Shown piece by piece: positions 49,447 through 62,841 of a DNA stretch of 64,000 bases. The translations under genes and the position numbers were made by a program. Every line of letters starts with the position of its first letter. Positions within the stretch are counted from its first letter, which is position 1. The notes under the pieces are model-generated. The model searched no databases. It was not told where the DNA came from and worked only from the letters and a program-made list of their open reading frames with translations. Source of the DNA: Dimorphilus gyrociliatus (Eukaryota; Annelida; Polychaeta; Dinophilidae); the NCBI GenBank assembly GCA_904063045.1, contig CAJFCJ010000007.1:3293404-3357403 (forward strand). The letters run 5' to 3'.

Positions 49447-52400
49447 GGATATATAAGCTATATAAATAGAGAGTAGCGCCAGTTGCATCTTCATTAGAGT
49501 AAATTGACAGAGATTTTTGCATTGTTCCGCCTTAAACCTTCTTCAATGACATCTCCTTCTCGCCCGGCTAGGTGCCGGTTTTTTTTTTCTTCTATATGCG
49601 AACATAAATAATAGCAGAATTGGGAATAGAGAGGAATGTAGGACGTCGTCTTCAATTAGATGCATATCTGACTCGGCAACTTTTCTCATTTCGTATTTTT
49701 TAGTCGTTTGTCATAACTACTCAAGAAAATTGCACAATGCCCCTTTGGGCCGGCTATATTGGCGGCATGCATCAAAGTACATTCCTTTTTCCCACTTTTT
49801 CCTCTAAAATATAAATAAATATAAATGTATTAATAAATCAACTAATGAACTTGAAAATTTTGTTATCTTTTGTATAAAATATAACATATTGTACATCTCT
49901 CTCTCTATATATATATATATTTTTTTTTTTGTTTCTGGCCTTTATATACAGTATATTAGGAAATATGAAAGTATATATTTAAATATACTTTATTCATATA
50001 ATAGCTCCAGTGTTTTACGTATTGTACTGTTTATATATATATATATATCGATATACATAACAGTATATACAATTTACATATACTAAATTCGAGCACATAA
50101 TTCTTTTATTTCTTTCATGTTCTTCCTGTACTAAATTGTTTCCTCCTCTTTATTGCTGGTCGTAGGAAATGTTCAACTAATCGGCAAATGGCAAATGCAA
50201 TTTGGACAGGGTCGGAGGTCAGGGCGTCGTCCCGTCACCGACGGTCGGTCATTCTCCATCCGAAAGCACGCTATCCTTAAGTTGTAAACGGATTAAATAT
50301 TATCAACATTTTTTTTTCATAGAAAGTAGAGATGGATAGAGAGAAAAGAATTAAAATGGGACAAGAAAAAAGACCTAATGGGAAAAAAATCGCTTAAAAA
50401 AGGAATTTGTAGTTGGTTTGAGTAGAAGAGAGAGAGAGAGAGAGAAAAAAGGGGGAGAGAGCGGAGGGGGAAGGGAATAGAAAAAAAGAAGGAAAGAAAA
50501 GTGCACTGCCTATAGCCAGTCACGCCATCCAACGTAATCGGCGGATTAAAAGGGGGAAAACGTGGCGAAAAGCGTCCACACGGCCTAATGGCTTAAATAC
50601 GATTAGTCGGAGAATTGAGCAATCAGAGGCGGCTTGAATGGTGTAGCTAGTGACTAGCAAATGGCGCCAATGCGCACAATCAGTCGGGCCTAATGCGATC
50701 GGGCTCGGGAATTAGGCAGAGCGACCGTAATTATGGTTAGACGGCCTCGGGGGTGGTCAGTCCGAGCTTTATAATATTTACGTTTCGTTTAATTATAAGC
50801 GGTCGTCTACAAACGGGATGGCTAAAATACAGATGAAACATGAATTTATACAGCCTTTTTCTGTCATTCTAATACAATTTCATAAATATTCAAAATATAT
50901 ATATATATATATATAAAATAATATATATATTTATTGACTCATATAAGGAAGTAACTTACATCTAAACACATTTATATATATATATGTATATATATATATA
51001 CATGCACACATTTATATTCTGTGCATGTAGTCTTAAACACTTATAAATAGCAGTTAAAATGAAATTAGAAGAGGGAAAGATTTAGGAATGATTAAGATGT
51101 AGAGATTAGAAGAAATAAAGAAATAAAAGAAGGAAAAAGAAGAGAAAAGAGAGGGGGTGGAGGGGAGAAAAATAGAAAAATATGCGCGATTAGACGTCGT
51201 ATTCGGGCAAATAACTAATGGCGTTCGTTAGGCGGACGCAACTGCGAGGCAAAGCCGCGTAACAGACTGCAATCGTCCTGCTAATGCAGTTGATGTAATT
51301 TCTTTTCTCTTTGCAGCCTTCTAAACTATTGGAGCCATATTTATGGGCATCTAATACACTTCTAGTGAAAAAATTCATTCTACGTAACCTACTGTAATTT
51401 CCATTTAAGAAGAAGAAAAGGGGTTGGGAAGATGACCTTTACAAACGCCTTTTTTATTGTTAACATATCTTTTTGTCTGTTCTTACACATGTACACTTAA
51501 ATGCATACTATGTGTATATATACAAGGAAGATGTATGCGTGCGCTATTACCTTTGTTAAGAGCTGTCTCTTTCGCCCATAGTCTTTGAAGTCGCGCTGAT
51601 GGGCCGTCACTTTGCCGTCACCGCGAGGCGTCAGCGACGTCCAACAAGGTCATTACGATAGAACTGCGGGCCGTATTAATTACGTACGACCACTTTTCCC
51701 TCTGTAAGCGAGATGAATCGTTGACAATGTAATTGTTACCCAACTACCATCCATCACTCACTAATTATACATGCATGCTCTTCGAAAATGATAAATTAAT
51801 ATGAAACTAAGTTAGGGTCCTCTCAGGTAAAGTTTCGTGTATGATTCAAGAAATCAGACGCCGTCGGTTAGAAAGAAGCACTTTGCGTAAAATTGACGTC
51901 TTGTCAACGCTGTTGATTGTCGATGATTGGTGTTATAAGTTATGTAACGCAAACCTTTTTCATCCAAGGTGGGTGGAAAAGAGAGAAAAAGTATATATAT
52001 ATATATATACATCAATCTATATAGAATAATATTTTATATATAGTAACGATTTTATTGAGAGTGAGTTGTTATCGAGTCTAAACGATTAAATGAAACGCCT
52101 ACAGAAGAGTTAAAATAACTTTTCTTTAATTAGTAATTAGTTAAATTACTAAAAAAAACAAGAAAACAAACAAACCATAAAGAAAGGAAAACTTCTCTTT
52201 TTCTCTTCTCATAAACAAGATATTAAATTAAATTAAATTAAATTAATTAATATATAGGAGAAACAGAAGCATGGACTAAAGAATATTAAGAAAAGGACAA
52301 ACGAGAATGGGATACGTTGAGAAAAGTGGAGAAAAGTAGAAAAGGTAGAAGGGGAGGGGGAAGAGTAAGAGGAGGAGTAGGAGTAGGAGGAGGTGGAGTA

Positions 52401-52668
52401 GTAGTACTAGCTGTAGTAGTAATAGTAGTACAAGGAAGAAGGATAGATTGCAGTTGAGAAACAGTCGCAGGTGCGAGAAAATACGAAGGGCGTCGAATTT
52501 AAACAATGCGTGTACATACACACTCCTCTTCCTGGTTTGTCATTTCGCTCGCGCGTATAATTACGTTCCTTTACCTGACTGCGGTCATTACAGCATTGCG
52601 TCTAATGTACGATGTTATTGTTGCAGTCGGAGTTAATAACGGTTGATTGCCGTCGTAAAACGAGACGT

Positions 52669-52670
<2 letters not shown>

Positions 52671-52702
<32 letters not shown>
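52671..52702. repeat. Poly(A) run of about 32 bases
   Basis: Uninterrupted A run followed by seven T. There are no target-site duplications or upstream retroelement sequence to suggest a retroposon tail. Confidence 0.9.
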
Positions 52703-52706
<4 letters not shown>

Positions 52707-53620
52707 TTTACGCTAGAAAATTTATTCCACCGCGCAATTATTGCGATATTTGCCGCAATTTCGTACGAATTAACGCCGCCCTTTAATGTATAAAGCTCTC
52801 GCTAAAATTTCCTATATATTTAATAATAGAGGATGCGAAAAAAGGAGGTGGAAACAGGAGAAGAGGGCTGCTTGGCAATATAGGAAGAAATAGGTGAAAA
52901 GTGGGATATATATATATATATGTATATCACTATATGTCCTATATTATATATATATATATATATATAAACACGTATATGTACTTATGTACGAAATGGATGA
53001 ATTGTTACCTGAAGTTTGATTAGGTAGGGAATTACAAGATGAGGACAGATGAGGACGAGTAAGTGGGGTGAAATGGCGGGGGGAAACAAAGGTAGGATAG
53101 AAAGCTAAAATAAGTGTTTGAGTAACGTATAGCATCTACGTAATCTTACTTTATGCCAGTCAGTTAAGAGTTTGATAACTAAATTATATGTACAGTTTGT
53201 TTAACCTATTAACATAAGATATATTACAAATTCTCCTATTATCTTTAGGCTATTATAGATATTCTTTGCATTAAAATCACCATAAAGTAGGTTAGAACAT
53301 GAGGATAAAAATAGTAAAATGCTACACTCATAACATAAAACCAATTAATAGGTTTAATTGTTGGATTACAACTTTGTCTGTTGTTTATTCTGATATACTT
53401 TCTTCTCTTGCAGAAAAGCATATATGTATGTACATATGTACATAAGATAAACGTCGCTACCAGTCAGTATAATTATTTTAATTAAGCCTATAGCACGATG
53501 GAACTGCGGACTGTTTTAAGAATGAATAAGAAATGGGTATGAAAAGAAAAGGGATAGTGAATGGAAGAAAGATTAAGTAGAAACAGATATAGAGGAAAGA
53601 GTAAGAGAGATGGAAGAAAA

Positions 53621-53658
53621 AGAAGAAGAAGAAGAAGAAGAAGAAGAAGAAGAAGAAA
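53621..53658. repeat. (GAA)n microsatellite
   Basis: About twelve GAA units within a wider purine-rich stretch. Confidence 0.95.
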
Positions 53659-55218
53659 AGGGGCAGAAGAATTAGGTAAAGCTGTATGAGAGAGAAAAAA
53701 AGAAAAAGAAAAAATAAGTAAAAGAATACATAGTAAAAAGTAGAAGAGAAATAAAGAGTGAGAGAGAGAGTGAGTGAACGAATTATGCCAGATGAGCGAT
53801 TTTGCAGTCCACCGAGACCGAAGGCGAAGCGAGATAGTAGAAAACGATAAGAAAAGAAGTGGATGAAAAAGCACCTCGCATATTTATATATATTCGCGTT
53901 TGCCGCAATTAGTCGCCTGCAGACATAAACACAATTTCTCATTTCGCTTCGAAAATGTAGGGTGAAAGGGGTCGGGCGCGTACCCGCGAGATGGACACGG
54001 TCATTAATCAAGGCGTCTTTTTTCTGCAGCAGCAGCAGCGCGTCCGAGTCGCGCGCAATCGATTTGCATCAACTTACGCAATGTGACGCTTCCCTATACC
54101 GAATATTATAGATGCAGATATAGATGGACATATATTGTGTATCAGTGTAATATATGTTTTCACTATTACCATTATTATCATTATCATTGTTATTAAAGTT
54201 AATTTGCATACGTGTATTTGATGATATACTACGTACTGTGCATATGCCATAAAGTGTAGAGAGTATATATTTACTTATGAATAAACATGTTGAAAAAAAT
54301 CATAAATATTCATAAACATTTAAATTATTATATATCTGGATTTCAAAATGTGTATATGTATATAGGATAAGGGCATATATATGTACGTATAATATATATA
54401 TGTATATATTAGTATATATATATAGAGAGAGGGAGATATTTTTCTAAAGCAGTGTATAAGATGCAATGGCTACCACAAAATATATAACGGTTCGTTGCTT
54501 TTGTGACGCTCGAACGGGCGGCCGGTCGACGCTAATTGCTGACCGAATTACGTCACTGCCATATACGTGCATTTACATGTGTATATGTAATTAATAATCA
54601 CGATGCTCCGTGACAATAGGAGCAATGTATTTTTGTTCTAATTTCATTAACGCCTCAGCTTCAAACTTCTTTTTCTTTTCGATTTGTTAACCACTTCAAA
54701 AGAACGTAATATGCGTATATATATGTGTGTACGAGCGTCATAAGGCCGCCGGCGTCGGAATGGACGTTGTATAATTACATTTATCCACCGTTAATCTAAT
54801 CTTAAAACTTGCTACGCGCAAGCGCCAGTCCGTATTAATTCGGTCTTTTCGGTCGGCAAACAAGCTTTATATTTTCGTTGCAGTAGAGAACCACGAGACT
54901 GCACGAATTTTATACATTGCGGTAGAAGCATCTGTGTTGAGAACTAGTTAAAATTTAGTTTTATAGTATAATTATTAAAGGTGAAATTATACTTAATTAG
55001 TATACATGTATATATGAATAAATGTATGTATGTATGTATATGCGTATATATAAATATATATGTAAATGTATGCATTCAAATGAAGACTTTACAGTAATAT
55101 AGACGTATTTTAGATATCTCAATATACAATATAGACGAAATCCTATAGATATAACATGAATATTCATATATGTACGCACACATATACGCATTTGCATGAA
55201 AATATATGCACATGCAGC

Positions 55219-55249
<31 letters not shown>

Positions 55250-55401
55250 CATATGTACGGCTCTCCTTTTAGCTTATAAACTATATATATATATATAAGA
55301 ATATGAAGAATATATATATATGAAAATATATAAATATTATATACTATATTTTTTATTAAATTTACACCCGAATTGCGCGCATTAACGAATAAAAAGCGGC
55401 A

Positions 55402-55526
55402 CACGTGACCGTTAATCGCCGACTGCATTAAGCTTAATTAACAATTTCATCAAGAGCTCGTGCGTATCGAATAAACGCCGACACGTGTTTAATTAAAAGC
55501 CGTATAATTAATGCGGCTGACACGTG
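55402..55526. promoter_or_regulatory. Cluster of three CACGTG E-boxes with homeodomain-type cores
   Basis: CACGTG at 55402-55407, 55482-55487 and 55521-55526, the last two both preceded by GA (GACACGTG). Between and beside them are TTAATTAA, TTAATTAAAA and TATAATTAATG. bHLH (Myc/USF/clock-type) plus homeodomain binding is a reasonable inference only. Confidence 0.35.
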
Positions 55527-56133
55527 ACGAATTAGGGATGAAGATTGCAAAATTCTGTATAGCTTATATATTGCATGACGAATTAATAAGAGAAAAAAGG
55601 GAGCATCGTGATGCCACATCTATTTTCGTACACGCACACGCAAAACAGGCGCGAACCGACTGCAACAACTGCAAAAGATATGCAGGTAAAGAAGATAAAG
55701 TCGGGTCAAAGGCCGAAGTCAGTTAACATTCTTCGCCGTCCGTCTCTGGCGCAATCTATGAAATTAAGGGCGGTTGCCATAGTTACGTAGCCGTCATAAA
55801 ATGTGATTTGGGGTTGTGTAATAAGTAGTCAGCCACTGCCCTAACCTCTTCATTACCACTAGACGTCACTAGTGCGACCTCACACACTCACACACTTTAC
55901 ACATAAACACATATATACTTATATGCACATATATACAACGTTTTTACGTAAGAAAATCAAAGATACATTTGCACACACACAAAAAAACACGCAAAACTTA
56001 ACACTTTAAACAGACTAAACCAGTTAGACGCCTCAGAACTAATGGCGTGCTACGCTCCTCTACATTCCTCCTATCTGCTCTAATACATAATAACATTTAA
56101 CTACATGCATTGTATATTGCGCTTAATTCTTCT

Positions 56134-56151
56134 TACATGAATATTCATGTA
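56134..56151. promoter_or_regulatory. 18-bp perfect palindrome with POU-dimer-like core
   Basis: TACATGAATATTCATGTA equals its own reverse complement. The inner ATGAATATTCAT has the layout of palindromic POU-dimer (MORE-type) sites. The same 12-mer recurs at 55156-55167. Confidence 0.35.
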
Positions 56152-57072
56152 GGAGGATATACATGAATATATTATACCTAATAAGGTTATTATACTCGCT
56201 TATATAATATATAAAGATTGCATATATTAATTATAGATTTCTAACTCAAGTTGACTGATTTCTTTTGGTCCAAAGACTTGTTTGTAATGCAACTTAACAG
56301 TTGTGTCACAATAGATTAATATTTCGATTTATGTGTTTTTCGTTGCGGATTAATCTTATTCCTGATTAAAGCTGGGTTGAAAGTTTTCAATTGTCACATG
56401 ACCTGAGCACGGTCACTTAGACTGGTGTTGTTAAATAATTTTTAAATTCAGGGGATTTCCAACCGTCTGCTAGATTCTTTCCCAGAATTCAGGGCGTAGT
56501 AGAGAGATGTTCGTACGCCATCTGGCGGGCACTCGAACTGAATAATTAATTGGCCTCAATCAAGCGGCTATTTATCTCACGTGGCCGCGATTGCGGGAGT
56601 TATTCGCTCTCGACGAGCGCCGCAAACTGGAAGCGTTTTATGTATAAAAAAAATTGGCCTCTGAAGAAAGTATAGAAGAAAAGAGAATGATAGCAAAGAA
56701 CGTTAAAAGGTAAGGTCGATTAGTTTGTCGTGTAACGTGTTTGTTGCAACTTTTTAGACAAAGAGAGTCGGAAAGTAAAGTAGCGGAGAGCCTAGGGCTA
56801 ATTAGGGCAGAGTAATTAGCCGACGTTGCAGTAGGGGCAGCTAGGAAAATGGGCGTCCAGCTGAGCGTTTGCCTTTTGTCTTTGTTATATTTAGTAGAGA
56901 GTTACTGTATACGGGCAGCACGGCAACTGCAAACGGTATAAGGTCAAACAACAAACGCTAACGAACGCTGCGCTAATTGCTGCGTTTCGCAATTAAGCAT
57001 TAATATTTGATGGAGTTGGAGAGAAAGCGAATAGAATATATCGTATATGTATAACACGATTATATTTTATAA

Positions 57073-57079
<7 letters not shown>

Positions 57080-57116
<37 letters not shown>
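57080..57116. repeat. (AT)n microsatellite
   Basis: Pure dinucleotide run. Confidence 0.9.
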
Positions 57117-57127
<11 letters not shown>

Positions 57128-59849
57128 AGTATATATATATATATGTCAAATATTGCATGTACCATCTGTATACATCCTTATACGACATCAATACACTGGT
57201 TATCCTTATGAGTACCATTTCATCTCTCTTTTTATTTTATGCTCTTTCCTATATACCTTTATTTATGAATATTTCAATATAACAAATGTATATAAGTATA
57301 TATAAATGCACATTTACCCTATATATATACATATATATATATATATATACATATATGCATATTGTATAAATTCTAAGAGAGAAATCTGGTGGTCACGAAG
57401 GCAATGCGATCCGGTCGTCATGATTAAGTTTGTATTGCAGAGCGGCTAATTGTCTCTGTTTGATTGCGATCGTTTGATCTTATTGCATTCGCAAATACTT
57501 CCAACATTGCACTGTTTGCTTTCGAAGCGCTGAAATTATAGAAGCGCCCGCGATTAATCATTAAGGCATATAAAAAACTGTATATTTAGAAGCATACATA
57601 CGAAATATTACGTAGATAAGTGTTTTACATTTTATAAACTGTTCTCTTCTCACTATAACATGGATGTTTTTATCATCGTTTATATAATTTAAATATGCAT
57701 GTTGGCTTATAAATATTCATATATTTATTTGTTTTACTCACAGTTATAGTTATATACATAAACACTTGTACATAATGATATACATCGAAGTATGGCGACT
57801 GTTTATATACATATATCTCTCTGTGTATTGATACACTTTACTTGTCATTGAGTAGTTTCTATTCTTATAATCATTTTATTTTTCAAATTCGAAATTAATA
57901 ACGCTCATATTCAGTTATAAAACACACTTAAAAAATATTGTATAGAGAAAGAAGCGACGCCGCAGTTGGCTCGCTGAGCCGAGCGTCAATAGACGCGAGA
58001 TTGGTCTGAAAGATTATTCAGTAAGCAAACACTTAAGTGAAGCGGCGTTAGTGCAATTAAAAAGGGCGCGCGCGAAATCCGTTAATTGCGTATTGCAGTT
58101 GGCAAACACTAGACGCCTGCAGTCGATACGGGCCGCTTGATTGCGTCGCGGCGCCGTCTTTTTCACAAGCGAATATTGGGGGAAGCAGTGCAAAGAGAGT
58201 GAGGGGGAAGGGTAAATTGGGTCGTTTTCGCTAGATGGCGTTGGTTATCCGATTTTAATACTCGCCTTTTTTTTCTCTATTATATAACTTCTACTGATTA
58301 AGAAGCAGTTCGTTTCCTGCTTTATTCTGAAATGACTGTTCATTAAGGTAACTTAGCCGTTCAATTACTATCCACATCATTTTGATCTTCTCTCTTCTAT
58401 TGTACGGCGTCTCCTGCCGTCACTTTGTCGACCGACGTCCGTTTTCCTGTATATACCGTCGTACGTGAAGAAAAAACGTTTTTCTAGACATACCAGAGAT
58501 GTATAGAAAACTATACATCATTCGTTTATTATGTGTATGATGTGTACAATATGCCTTGTAAATACAATATGTAACGCATGTACAAGACGTCTATGAAGGC
58601 AAAAGAAACGTATACTGTCTATTGTATTAAGTATAAACTACATACTACGTACTATAACACTACATTCTAAAATATAAGAATATATATATATATACAAAAT
58701 ATACAGCGCATAAAAAAAATTATATATATATATATAGATGTGCAAGCTTAGCCATCGCTCTAATTGCGCGCGTCCATCAATCATATAGCCGGTCTCGGTG
58801 CAGCAGAGCGCCGGTATGCGCTAACTAATTAACTATTCGCGTCAGGCGTCGAGCAGCGTAGTCTTATCGAATGTGAGAGATGATATGCAGAACTCGCTTT
58901 CCCCATGTGGGACTCAGCGGTCAGGTCAGTCGGCGTCCTTTTCGGGGCATAAAAAAATATTAAGAGAAAAAAAGAGAGAGGGGGGGTGTAGGAGGGGTGG
59001 AAGGGTATTTACAAGTCATAGGCAAATTTGTGTAGAGTGGTGGGCTATGGGAGAGAGAACGAGTGGGTGAGAGAAAAAGGAGAGAGAAAAGGATTTATTA
59101 TTATTATTATTGTTATGAGTATTTTTTAACACTATATAACGCACGTGCTAGGGAATAAAACGCATTTCAACTTGGATAGAATTTCGACGCGCATATTGCG
59201 CGCAGACCGATTGTTTTCGTTCTCTATATAGACCGACCCCAGCTCTCCTCGTATAGGACTAAAGCTGTAGCCTGCTCGGGGTGTATAAGTTAGCTGCAGG
59301 CGCCACTGATGGTTCAACTGATAATAGCGAAAGCGGGTAAGGCACCGCGTAGACTTTCATCTTTCGCCTTGATTTATATTATACATACGTATAACGTTTT
59401 TTTCAGGGCGTGGCGCCTACGGCTCTAGCGACGACCCATTTACTAAATGAACGTTTTGCCCCTAATAGAATTTGTATATATTCACAAAACGCAACCGTCC
59501 TCGCTACTTAACGGACGAATAGCCTTCTCATTAAACGGTCGTCATGACTACACAGTTAGCGTATCTTTTGTTTCTGCACGCGGCGGGCCAAACGACGCCG
59601 TCGGCGTTATACTGTCCACTCGAACGCCGTCTTTCAAAACGGCACGCCTGCGTCCTTGACGCCGCAATCGTCTCTGACCAATCGTTAATTGGGCTAAGTC
59701 TACTAATGAGAGTGAGGAGGAGGTTAGAAGAGGGTAGGCAGAGAGGGAAGAAAGGGAGAGTATGAGAGAATGAGTGAGAAAATGAGTACAGAAAGAATTA
59801 AAAAGGGAGAGAAGAGATAGAGTGGGAGAGTGAGAGTGAATGTGAGAAT

Positions 59850-59874
<25 letters not shown>
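59850..59874. repeat. (GA)n microsatellite
   Basis: GA run inside a purine-rich stretch (about 59710-59930) lying between two islands. Confidence 0.9.
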
Positions 59875-59882
<8 letters not shown>

Positions 59883-61289
59883 GGAGAGAGCGAAGGAACG
59901 AAAGAAAGAGAGTGAGCGAGAGAGCCTAGCCTTATATTCCATCAGAAATCGAAACGCACGGTAAATAAGTGACGCCTAAATAGACAATGAGGCGATTGAT
60001 TGCGACGGTTAAGTTTTCAATTTATACGACCGTTGCTTTTTTTTTCTTTTTTTTTTATTTCTAGCATTCCAACGCTGATAAGCCGAGTGGTACCCGTCGT
60101 CACTCTATTGAAATTAAAAAAGAAAAACGCGTAATTTATGCGTAATTATAGACGGAAAAAATGTTTGCGAGGCGATTTCAATACCATCTATTGTGCGTGC
60201 GCATAATTCGAGACCGCCCGTAATACGTAAATTAACTAGCACTACGCCGTCTGACCGTTGGTCACTTGCGCCTAACTGTCAATGAAGGTAATTTTCAGAA
60301 GTAAGGGTGAAAAGGTCGAGACACCAGTATACATTGAAAAAAAAAATACCCCTGTATACACGCAAGCCATATACTTTAAAAAATATGTTTTTAACTCTTT
60401 GCTTTTTCTTAGGATTATTGTTATTTAAACATGTATAAACTGGGATTTTCTTGCAGTATATATGAATATACATAGTATGTATATGTGTAAATATACATAG
60501 ACATACATTTGTATTTATATATATATATATATATAGATGTATATACGCCAAAAATATCTATACACATATATACATATATGTGAATGTGTATATATATACA
60601 GATATCTATCTAGGAGTATGTAAATGGTACCGAACGGTCTATTGGTGTGTATATGAGATTGCATATGAACACATCTATATCTTAATATAAATTCTGTGCA
60701 GTTGGATTTATAAATATGAAATATGTAAATATAAAGTGTAGGCCTAAACTCTTAATTAAGCCGACCAACCTTCGGCTCCGGCCCGGAGATGCCTCGTTGA
60801 CGCCGTCGGATGTTGAGCTAACGAGCGAGAGACGCCCCTAAGGGGTGAGCAATGCAAGCGTCGCGTCGGTATTTACCCTTTTTGTTTTGATCTCTCGCCT
60901 GCCCACTGTATATGTATTTATCGATCGCCGTGCGCGTTTGCGCGCTGCGTCTCCGGAGACGTCCGAATCGGGTCAAAGATGAGGCGCGCGGTCGGCATGG
61001 AAACGCAATTAGTATGCATATCGGACGAACTAATGAGGTTAGGTAATCATAAGTTTGACAAGCGTTGCGGATCCGTCACCTCATTTGGGATTAGGGGCAG
61101 TCGCAAAGGCACTAGACGCTGGTCATAGTTGTAATATAGGAAAAAGAAAAAAAGAGACGCAACCACGTGACGCAATGCCCCGCCCAACGGCTCATTATGA
61201 GCGCGTGGCGTAATGAGAGGCCATAATGATGGTATTTGCGAGGCGCATATACTGGTCGGACGCCGTAGCGCCAACAGCAGCTCTTCTTT

Positions 61290-61500
61290 TCTCAGCTTCC
61301 GCTAGACGGCGCTACTGAACGGTCAGCATCAGTTCGTTCAGTTCGGTCTTCGCCCTTCGCCCAGCGCTGACAGGATAGACGCCCGAAAGAGACGCTCGTC
61401 AATCGTTCGCTTTTTTTCCAACACATTCCTCGCGCGCTCCGCATTCCACGGATAGTCGACGAACGACCGTCTCAGCATCCATCTTTCGGAGGTTGGTAGT
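61290..61500 (+). promoter_or_regulatory. Candidate core promoter and 5' UTR of an off-window gene
   Basis: A CpG-rich stretch holds the tandem initiator-like words TCAGTTCG and TCAGTTCGG near 61330 (arthropod-type Inr is TCAGTY), followed by about 150 bases without A/T tracts. It then returns to TA-repeat DNA. No convincing ORF follows, so any transcript would need to splice out of the window. This is the most promoter-like segment in the last 22 kb, but no transcript evidence is available. Confidence 0.3.
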
Positions 61501-62332
61501 TTCTAAGAGATAGGAACACTAAGCTCGTGTGTGGCCTAAATCTATATATAAATACATATATATATATATATATTGGTGAGGATATATATATAGTATATAT
61601 TTTATTATATATGTATATATATAGATGTATATATAGATGGAATACACACGTTAGTATTCGTCAGTATGTGTGTATACGTACGTATGGATGTTTAAAGTGT
61701 GTAATATGCGTATAAAAGATATGCATATAAAAGTAAGTGTAAAGGAACCTACATACATACATTTTAAGAATGTGTGTTACTGTAAAAGCGTATAAAATGC
61801 ACCGGGAGCGATTTTACTCGTTTCTTTTCAACTCCGTCGGAAACAATGCGTTCGATTGTGTCAAATTTCTCAACAAACGATTTTCGTAAAACTTTTCGGC
61901 AATGTGTTGCTTCTATGATAAATAGTAAAATCGTCCTGACAGTTTTTTTTTCTCTATCTCTATCTCTATTTATCTCTCTCTCTTTTTTTTTCCTTCTGAT
62001 TCTGTTTCATAATCCACTCATAATATTATTTCTCTTCCTCGATCTTCTACGAAAACACTATTGGCATCACCAATATTACTTGCTCATTTTATTCTCTGTA
62101 CCATTCGTTTAAGTCAATTTTTTCTCTTAGTCATCCCCTTACTTTTTGCAGCTTTTTTTCTCTCTCTTATTTCTACTTCTCTCATCTTTCAACTCTTAAA
62201 TCAGTTTTTATTCTCTAACATCTCGTATGTAATTATTTTCTTATATACACTGCAATTTTATGTACTTTTCATCTTATTTTGGATATGTAGACACTCTAAG
62301 TAGAATATACATAAGGATTTATACAGTATATG

Positions 62333-62337
<5 letters not shown>

Positions 62338-62363
<26 letters not shown>
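62338..62363. repeat. (TA)n microsatellite
   Basis: Pure TA run. Confidence 0.9.
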
Positions 62364-62841
62364 TTCGTTGCCCCCGAAGGCATCTGTTGCAGTCGGCCGT
62401 GCTGTGGCTCCATCTGTCATAATCGGCGCATTCCGTAGAATAATCTCATCCGTTTCGTGTCCCGCGGGAGGCAACGTTTTTAGGCAAAGGCGTCCTACTA
62501 TTAATTAGGAACCGTCGAGTTGACCACGCGTCTAACGCGATGAAGGCGTGAGCAATTCAGGCGTCACTTTGGCTAAATTAGCCGAAATATTATATTTAAC
62601 CAGCACTAATATTATTACACAGTGCACTATTTTACTGCTATCTATCGAAGTGTGTATGCCACTGTATGCAAGTGTATATTTATATAAATATATATATATA
62701 CCGGTATATTTTTTGAGATGCATGCACGCATGCATGCGTTGGCTTGGCGTGGAGATCGTGAACAAATAGCGCGCCGAAAAAATTTGCATATGAACCGACG
62801 CCCCGTCGAGATCGGCTTCAAACAGCCTCGTGATTAACTTG

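Noticed and set aside
45697-49494. ORFs made of Tyr-Ile repeats
   Set aside because: Translations of (TA)n microsatellites.
51841-52029. ORF MIQEIRRRRLERS ending at an AAG/GTGGGT donor-like site
   Set aside because: No downstream exon could be linked; the sequence belongs to the shared-word islands.
59447-59765. Two overlapping ORFs of about 70 codons in a CpG-rich island
   Set aside because: Stop-poor only because of base composition; no domain, and the words match the neighbouring non-coding islands.
61791-62112. TATAAAA box about 50 bp before an ATG (61846) with a short open frame
   Set aside because: The frame becomes CT-repeat translation after about 33 codons and no splice link was found; the TATA may be chance in TA-rich DNA.
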